Part shown: in pieces, positions 14,339 through 18,958 of the stretch
How positions within the stretch are numbered: position 1 is the first letter of the stretch
Layout: the number at the start of each line of letters is the position of its first letter
Assembly: GCA_001803565.1 (NCBI GenBank)
Contig: MHDQ01000006.1
Coordinates: forward strand, 1 to 18,958
DNA length: 18,958 nucleotides
Source: Nitrospinae bacterium RIFCSPLOWO2_12_FULL_45_22
GTDB taxonomy: Bacteria > 2-12-FULL-45-22
Direction: 5' to 3'
Translations under genes and position numbers: made by a program
The notes under the pieces: generated by a model
The model's database searches: none
Told to the model about the DNA's origin: nothing
What the model saw: the letters and a program-made list of their open reading frames with translations, nothing else

Positions 14339-14881
14339 CTATTTTTTCCAAACCCGTTCCTTTTCTTCCAACTCAATATCTATCTGCTTATATTGTTCTA
14401 TCTTCTTTTCTATCCTATTAATCAGTCTATCTCTCTCCTGGATAATCTTCTTTAGTCGGTATACCTGGCTCTCAAAATTATAGATAGTTTTTCTTAACCT
14501 ATCCAGTTCTATCTCTTGTGCCTGGAGTATCACCAAGATAGCCAGCCAGTTTTTACTCTCTTGGGCTAAAGGGCTCTTAGAGTTGTTATTATAAATCATT
14601 CCAAAATATTCCAGGGCCTTAGTGTAATTTTTAGCAGGATTTTCTGGGTTGGTATAGATAAGGCCCAGATTATATAAGGCTTTTTCTGCCTCAGGGCTTT
14701 GGGGAAATCTTTCTATTATATTTAAGTTTTCTTGTACTGCTAAACTAAATTGTTTTTGTTGGTATAGTTGGTTTGCATACAAAAGCTGACGTTTAGCCTC
14801 CATAGAAATTGTCATGGTTCTTATTCCGCTACAGGAAGCTAGCAGAGCCAGAATAGTGAGATAAAATATAATCAGTCTCAT
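14339..14881 (-). CDS. QseG-like TPR/coiled-coil lipoprotein in the two-component operon
   Basis: A 180-aa lipoprotein: the signal peptide ends LLASC, with lipidation at Cys17. Residues about 30-115 look like two to three TPR-type helical repeats (LYQQKQFSLAVQE, then PEAEKALYNLGLIY and YTKALEYFGMIY). Residues about 120-175 are a charged coiled coil. It overlaps the kinase gene by 4 bp (ATGA), so translation is coupled, and it precedes the regulator by 16 bp. In enterobacteria the outer-membrane lipoprotein QseG occupies exactly this position between GlrK/QseE and GlrR/QseF and influences the kinase. Sequence similarity to QseG cannot be judged here, so the functional label rests on lipoprotein nature, length, coiled coil and gene order. 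Confidence 0.8.
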   Translation of the reverse strand: MRLIIFYLTILALLASCSGIRTMTISMEAKRQLLYANQLYQQKQFSLAVQENLNIIERFPQSPEAEKALYNLGLIYTNPENPAKNYTKALEYFGMIYNNNSKSPLAQESKNWLAILVILQAQEIELDRLRKTIYNFESQVYRLKKIIQERDRLINRIEKKIEQYKQIDIELEEKERVWKK

Positions 14882-16386
14882 CTTAGTGGTAAGAAGAAGG
14901 TAAAAATGCTACCTTTATCAAGCTCGCTTTCTACCCAAATTCTCCCTACATGATCCTCTACTATACGCTGGGCAATAGCTAACCCCAGTCCGCTTCCCGG
15001 GTAAGAAGCAGCCACGCCTCGGCCTATTTGATAAAATTTATCAAAGACCCTTTCCCAATCTTCTTTAGGTATTCCTGGCCCCATATCAGATACAGAGACC
15101 TTTATCCCTTCCTGGTTATCAAAGCCTGTCCCTGGCTTTAGCGGCTGGGAACTGGCAACTGCGCTACCTAAAGCCGTGGATGCGGATATAGTGATTTTGC
15201 CCTCTGGCGGGGTGAATTTCAAGGCATTGCTAAGGAGATTTGTTATTACCTGTTGTAGTTTCCTGCTATCCGCTATAACCAGCGGAAGGACTTCTTGAAT
15301 AGCGATATCCAGTTGAATATCCTTTTTTTGTGCTACGGGTCTTAGACCTTGGGCAATATGGTTTATGATCTGAGTTAAATCACAGCTTTGCCAGCTATAG
15401 CTCATCATACCTGCTTCCATCTTGGAAAGGTCTAATAGATTATTAATATACTGATCTAACTTTTCTCCTTCTTCTAAAATGACCTCTAGGAACTCTTTCT
15501 GTTCCGAACTGATTTCTCCTATTGCACCTTCTCTGAGTAAATGGCTAGCTTCTTTTATAGAGGTAAGGGGGGTACGTAATTCATGAGAAATATTGGAGAT
15601 AAAATCCTTTTTTAGATTATCTAGTTCTTGCAGGCGATTACACATAAAAGTAAATGCCTTCGCTAGTCTCTCTATTTCGGGCGGGGAAGAGATATCCACC
15701 TTCTGATTAAAGTCACCTTGGGCAATAGATTTAGTGGCTTGCTCCAAAGTCTTTAAAGGCTTATTAATGCCTCGGGTGATAAGGATAGATATGGTTATAC
15801 TTATTAAGAGCGATAAAATGGCAATAGAGCCAATCAGCTTGCCGGCTTGGTTGCTGGCCTCTTCTGAATGCCCTATCTTGGCACTTATACTTAGCTTGTT
15901 TAAGTTTATCAATTCATCCAGAGTCTGGTTTATTACGGTTATGACCTTTTCCTTATTCTGCTGATAAAGAAAAAGGGGATACTTCTTTTTTGATCGGACA
16001 AGAACCACTTCTGCTTTAACCATATCGAGATATTCTAGATAACGTTTATGGGCCTTTTCTACCAAGGCTTTTGCATTAGGGGTTTCTGCTAGCTGCAAGA
16101 GCTTATTAAAGTGGGCCAGGTTCTCCTCCTCTTTAGCGTTAAAACTCTGATAAAATTTAAGGTCTTCCAAAATCAAGTACTTCCTTTCAAAGCCTACTTG
16201 GGATAAGATGGAATCGATCAGTTTCTTTTCCAGGTCTGATGAAGGGTAATCATAGGTTATGATAGATTTAGTGAGATTCTTTAGCTGATTAAACTTTAGC
16301 AGGGCTAATGAACTGATAAGAGCCAATAGAATAATTATGCAGGCATAACCAATATTTATCCTCCAAAAGATCCTCAAATTCCTCAT
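14878..16386 (-). CDS. Membrane sensor histidine kinase (GlrK/QseE-like)
   Basis: A 502-aa kinase with two membrane helices (about 11-30 and 184-204) flanking a periplasmic, mostly helical sensor of about 150 residues. A HAMP domain follows (about 205-257), then the dimerisation/phospho-acceptor helix with His268 (ISHELRTPL), the N-box (Asn383/Asn387), G1 DMGPGI (434-439) and G2 GSGLGLA (464-470). All catalytic motifs are present. A stretch of about 25 residues (about 402-427, Ala/Ser/Gly/Pro-rich) sits between two strands of the ATPase domain where relatives usually have a short turn. The start is supported by a close AGGA. It is the first gene of the kinase-lipoprotein-regulator operon. The AT-rich 60 bp upstream probably contain the promoter, but no clear pair of boxes was found. 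Confidence 0.93.
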   Translation of the reverse strand: MRNLRIFWRINIGYACIIILLALISSLALLKFNQLKNLTKSIITYDYPSSDLEKKLIDSILSQVGFERKYLILEDLKFYQSFNAKEEENLAHFNKLLQLAETPNAKALVEKAHKRYLEYLDMVKAEVVLVRSKKKYPLFLYQQNKEKVITVINQTLDELINLNKLSISAKIGHSEEASNQAGKLIGSIAILSLLISITISILITRGINKPLKTLEQATKSIAQGDFNQKVDISSPPEIERLAKAFTFMCNRLQELDNLKKDFISNISHELRTPLTSIKEASHLLREGAIGEISSEQKEFLEVILEEGEKLDQYINNLLDLSKMEAGMMSYSWQSCDLTQIINHIAQGLRPVAQKKDIQLDIAIQEVLPLVIADSRKLQQVITNLLSNALKFTPPEGKITISASTALGSAVASSQPLKPGTGFDNQEGIKVSVSDMGPGIPKEDWERVFDKFYQIGRGVAASYPGSGLGLAIAQRIVEDHVGRIWVESELDKGSIFTFFLPLR

Positions 16387-16446
16387 AAGTCCTATAACAA
16401 AGCCAAATTTTTATAAAACTTTCTAACTCTTATTTTATCACAAAAG

Positions 16447-16540
16447 GGCGACACGTTAGTAACCTCGCTTGGGATGATCCCTCGTCATCTAACATCGGTC
16501 CTCCGCTCAAAATCTTTCCCAAGTAAGGTCAGGGGAATGG
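16447..16540. repeat. Long direct repeat, copy 2 (about 94 bp)
   Basis: Partner of 9256-9350, same orientation. Here ACCTCGCTTGGGA (16462-16474) can pair with TCCCAAGTAAGGT (16517-16529) in 12 of 13 positions, counting one G-T pair. GGGATGATCCC (16471-16481) is itself palindromic. In the frame of the propeller gene's end, the first bases read A-T-R then stop, as in copy 1, but no similarity extends upstream. It lies in the 246-bp gap before the kinase operon; the rest of that gap shows no gene. Confidence 0.75.
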
Positions 16541-16632
16541 AGTCACGTCTTATCTTGGTTTTATATTCCTTGGGGAGTATGGCTCGGCCACTGCGAGGGG
16601 TGAAGGGTCTGAAGAAAACCTAAAAACTCTCC

Positions 16633-18958
16633 TCAGAAAAGTCTGCCTTGATTTGCATTAACTTTTTTATTCTCTCTTTGCTCGGCCTTTTGGTTTGTGA
16701 TTTGATAGATATCAACCCTGGTTTTCTCTTTCACATAGGCATTGCGTAATCGGTCAAAGAAGATCAGGCTCCAGTTCCCCTTTTCAAAATGCTCTTTAAA
16801 AAGGGGCGAGGTGAGCTTGTTTTTGAATTGAGCCTCCCTTTCCTCGGGCAAGACCATAAATTTATCTACCTGCTCCGCGACATTTGATCCGCGCATCAAG
16901 GCACTGGTCATACCGGTTGTTGCTTCTACTTCAAAGCAGGCATTAATCTTATCCTCAGTTACCCAGAGTAGGTCTATATTTTCCACCGCATCAAGGTTAG
17001 TAGCATTGGTAACCTTTAGCTCCTTAAGGGTCATATATTCAGACAAGGTTTTACCCTGGGCAACCAGTCCACCATCTCTTTCGTGCTGCTCTCTCTTTCC
17101 GATCCAGATATCATAGCCTTGCTTCTTTCCTATTAACGCCAGGATAGCAAGGACCTCGTTATGCTGATGGACCCGCCGCTGTATCTCGGGCTTTAATAGC
17201 CAGTATCCACCAGCTACCTGGCGGGCATAGATTTTCAGGGCATCCATGATGCTGGTACTATCAGAGGTAAGAGAATTGGGAAACTCGGTGCTCACAGCAT
17301 CCCATACCTCGGTAAAGGTCACTCTGGCCTGCTGGTGGAGCTTTCGATAGACGGTCTGTTCAACCCTTTCAGTCAGGGGTATCTCGTTTAGATGGGGGAC
17401 AATGGAGGTATCCTTGAACCACCACAGCCTACCCTCAGCCCCACCTACCCTTGCCGTAAGGAGGCTAAATTCCTTATTAAGATGCTTCTTCAGCACTGTA
17501 TTTATATCCAGTCCGGTGTGGAGGCTGGAGAAGAAACCGTGTTTGGCCAGGACCGGGTCTATATAGTTGATGATGACAGTATAAGGCGTTGGTTCGGCCC
17601 TTTCAGCCAGGAGGGCAATAGTGGTCTCCACTACTATCTTTTCAAACCTGACTTCATCTATCTCTTCTGGCCGTGTAGCAGTGACCTTCGCCGGTGGCTT
17701 ATGAAACCGGAGATAAAAATCTCCCTGGGCAGAGCCAAAGGGCTGTAACATTGCCTTTGCTGAAAATTGCCCAAGCGGTTGATGATGGATTTTTTGAAGC
17801 TCATAACCTGCAAACACACCTGCCCTTATAGTTGCGTTGCGGACCTTGAAGGTAGGGTTATGGAAGGTAACAGTGAGATATTGGTCAGGCTTCAGGACCT
17901 TAAACATCTTCTGAAAGCTTGATGACAGGAGGGAGTAATAGACCTCAAAATCCTTATGCTGTCTCTCGTTCCTTATGATCTCATGGGTTGTTATTTTTTT
18001 CAGGTATCCTTGATCCAGCTTTAGCCATGCTACCCACATATAAGCAAGCTCGCCATATTGGATAGAGGCATCATAGGGAGGATCAGTAAAGATATAGTCA
18101 ATTTCACCGTCTGGTATTTTATCCATCAACTCTAAGGCATCTCCCTGGTAAATAAAGATATCTGCCTTCCCTGAGAGCAGTTGGTCTATAGATTTAGCAA
18201 ACCTTTTATCCTTGAAAAGGGCGTTTGATTCGGTCTTGGCCTTGATAAGCCCCTGATGACCATTTATGGCACTCTCAAACTTGTTCCAGACATTTTGCTC
18301 CATAAAATTTGATGCATACCAATAACTATGCTGCGTCCATCCTGTTGATGAAAATGCAGTGTGATGACTTGTTAATGACCGGTTGCTAATTGCTATCATA
18401 CGGCTACATAGATGCACCATGGAAGAAAACCCAATCTTCAAAAAATCCCTGAGATCCTTTTTGGGCTCTTTTTCTATAGCGGCCATTAGCCAGGCCAGGG
18501 CCTGAAGATTTCTCCTGGTGAAAAGCTGGTTGATGGACTCATATTGCTGCTTTTCCTTAAAGGGCATGCCATCGGGATAGTAGAGGCGATTAGTGGGGTA
18601 CCACTCCCTTATCTTTTTGGATTCAATACTCTTGAGGAGGTCTCGGTCATATTTGGTGAGCTTACAGTTAGCTTCTCGCCGATCACCGCAGTACGGGCAG
18701 GATTGGTAGCGGACCTCCTGGCAGTCCCCCTCCTGCCAAACCGCACAATCAAAGACAATATCTTTTTTGCAGTTGCGGCAATGGGTAGTATACAGCCCTT
18801 CGCTCTTTTTCCTCACCCTTTTCTCTACCCGCTTAAAGGCATCATATAACTCTATTTCATTAATTGGCTGGATGGTAAGCCGGATGATCTCGGTAGCGAT
18901 AGGGTTTAAGTCACAGGCGATGACCCGCCGATTATTTTTTAGGGCCTCCATAGCGGTT
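16633..18958 (-). CDS. DPPY-type DNA methyltransferase with zinc ribbon and nuclease-like C-terminus (5' end outside window)
   Basis: The frame is open to the right edge. Residues before the first visible Met (18949-18951) read T-A, giving TAMEAL, which matches SAM-binding motif I (G-x-GTT-A-x-EAL), so the true start lies beyond the window. Numbering from that Met: motif I region to ACDLNP (12-17), a zinc ribbon with Cys58/Cys61 and Cys85/Cys88, catalytic TDPPYD (289-294) and FHNP downstream. The layout resembles large COG1743/DUF1156-like adenine- or N4-cytosine-specific methylases. Near residues 659-690, IDLLWV and CFEVEATTG resemble a PD-(D/E)XK nuclease-like pattern (Asp660, Glu674/Glu676). 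It may be a restriction-modification or phage-defence component; partners would lie to the right. The specificity and nuclease activity are not shown by the sequence. Confidence 0.85.
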   Translation of the reverse strand, partial: TAMEALKNNRRVIACDLNPIATEIIRLTIQPINEIELYDAFKRVEKRVRKKSEGLYTTHCRNCKKDIVFDCAVWQEGDCQEVRYQSCPYCGDRREANCKLTKYDRDLLKSIESKKIREWYPTNRLYYPDGMPFKEKQQYESINQLFTRRNLQALAWLMAAIEKEPKKDLRDFLKIGFSSMVHLCSRMIAISNRSLTSHHTAFSSTGWTQHSYWYASNFMEQNVWNKFESAINGHQGLIKAKTESNALFKDKRFAKSIDQLLSGKADIFIYQGDALELMDKIPDGEIDYIFTDPPYDASIQYGELAYMWVAWLKLDQGYLKKITTHEIIRNERQHKDFEVYYSLLSSSFQKMFKVLKPDQYLTVTFHNPTFKVRNATIRAGVFAGYELQKIHHQPLGQFSAKAMLQPFGSAQGDFYLRFHKPPAKVTATRPEEIDEVRFEKIVVETTIALLAERAEPTPYTVIINYIDPVLAKHGFFSSLHTGLDINTVLKKHLNKEFSLLTARVGGAEGRLWWFKDTSIVPHLNEIPLTERVEQTVYRKLHQQARVTFTEVWDAVSTEFPNSLTSDSTSIMDALKIYARQVAGGYWLLKPEIQRRVHQHNEVLAILALIGKKQGYDIWIGKREQHERDGGLVAQGKTLSEYMTLKELKVTNATNLDAVENIDLLWVTEDKINACFEVEATTGMTSALMRGSNVAEQVDKFMVLPEEREAQFKNKLTSPLFKEHFEKGNWSLIFFDRLRNAYVKEKTRVDIYQITNQKAEQRENKKVNANQGRLF

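Noticed and set aside
14323-14376. 18-codon N-terminal extension of the response regulator
   Set aside because: It overlaps the end of the lipoprotein gene, has no family counterpart, and the ATG at 14322 has its own ribosome-binding site.
1-18958. CRISPR array, tRNA, rRNA or insertion-sequence transposase
   Set aside because: No regularly spaced repeats, cloverleaf-like genes, rRNA segments or transposase-like frames were seen on either strand.

Overview
The window reads as a chromosomal segment of an anaerobic, diderm (Gram-negative-type) bacterium, probably from an environmental lineage. Two sets of 2-oxoacid:ferredoxin oxidoreductase subunits and a rubrerythrin-like protein suggest anaerobic metabolism. 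OmpA-type peptidoglycan-binding lipoproteins, a sigma-54 activator with a matching promoter, and a histidine kinase/lipoprotein/regulator trio suggest a diderm in or near the Desulfobacterota or another deep-branching phylum. No rRNA, tRNA or CRISPR array was found, so lineage is inference only.

Layout. (1) 1-4078, minus strand: the 5' end of a rubrerythrin-like gene, then two tandem alpha/beta pairs of a VorBA-type oxidoreductase, alpha1 (2999-4078)/beta1 (2238-3011) and alpha2 (1061-2137)/beta2 (146-991). No gamma or delta subunit is beside them. (2) 4192-7042, minus strand: a flavin block in transcription order LpdD-like prenylated-flavin chaperone, RibBA, UbiX, and a DUF120 (archaeal-type, CTP-dependent) riboflavin kinase. 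Together these could supply FMN and convert it to prenyl-FMN; no UbiD decarboxylase is visible. A sigma-70-like promoter lies upstream at 7116-7144. (3) 7043-7567, a 525-bp gap holding that promoter, a large imperfect palindrome (7219-7339), a near-consensus plus-strand promoter (7426-7455) and a leader hairpin. (4) 7568-9271, plus strand: a secreted five-repeat propeller-like protein with visibly higher G+C than its neighbours. (5) 9404-12641, minus strand: five exported proteins, three of them predicted lipoproteins with OmpA or PG_binding_1 peptidoglycan-binding domains. (6) 12642-12951, a 310-bp AT-rich gap with a good sigma-54 promoter (12691-12706) and two TGTA/TACA dyads. (7) 12952-16386, minus strand: histidine kinase, small TPR/coiled-coil lipoprotein and NtrC-family regulator, the same order as enterobacterial glrK-qseG-glrR (qseE-qseG-qseF). 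(8) 16633 to the right edge, minus strand: a DPPY-type DNA methyltransferase with a zinc ribbon and a nuclease-like C-terminus, truncated at its N-terminus by the window edge.

The most distinctive non-coding structure is a pair of direct repeats of about 95 bp (9256-9350 and 16447-16540). They bracket the whole two-component/sigma-54/envelope block. The left copy begins in the last codons of the propeller gene. Several intergenic spaces also carry palindromic repeats. A working model is that the kinase/lipoprotein/regulator trio senses envelope state and drives the neighbouring lipoprotein operon through sigma-54.
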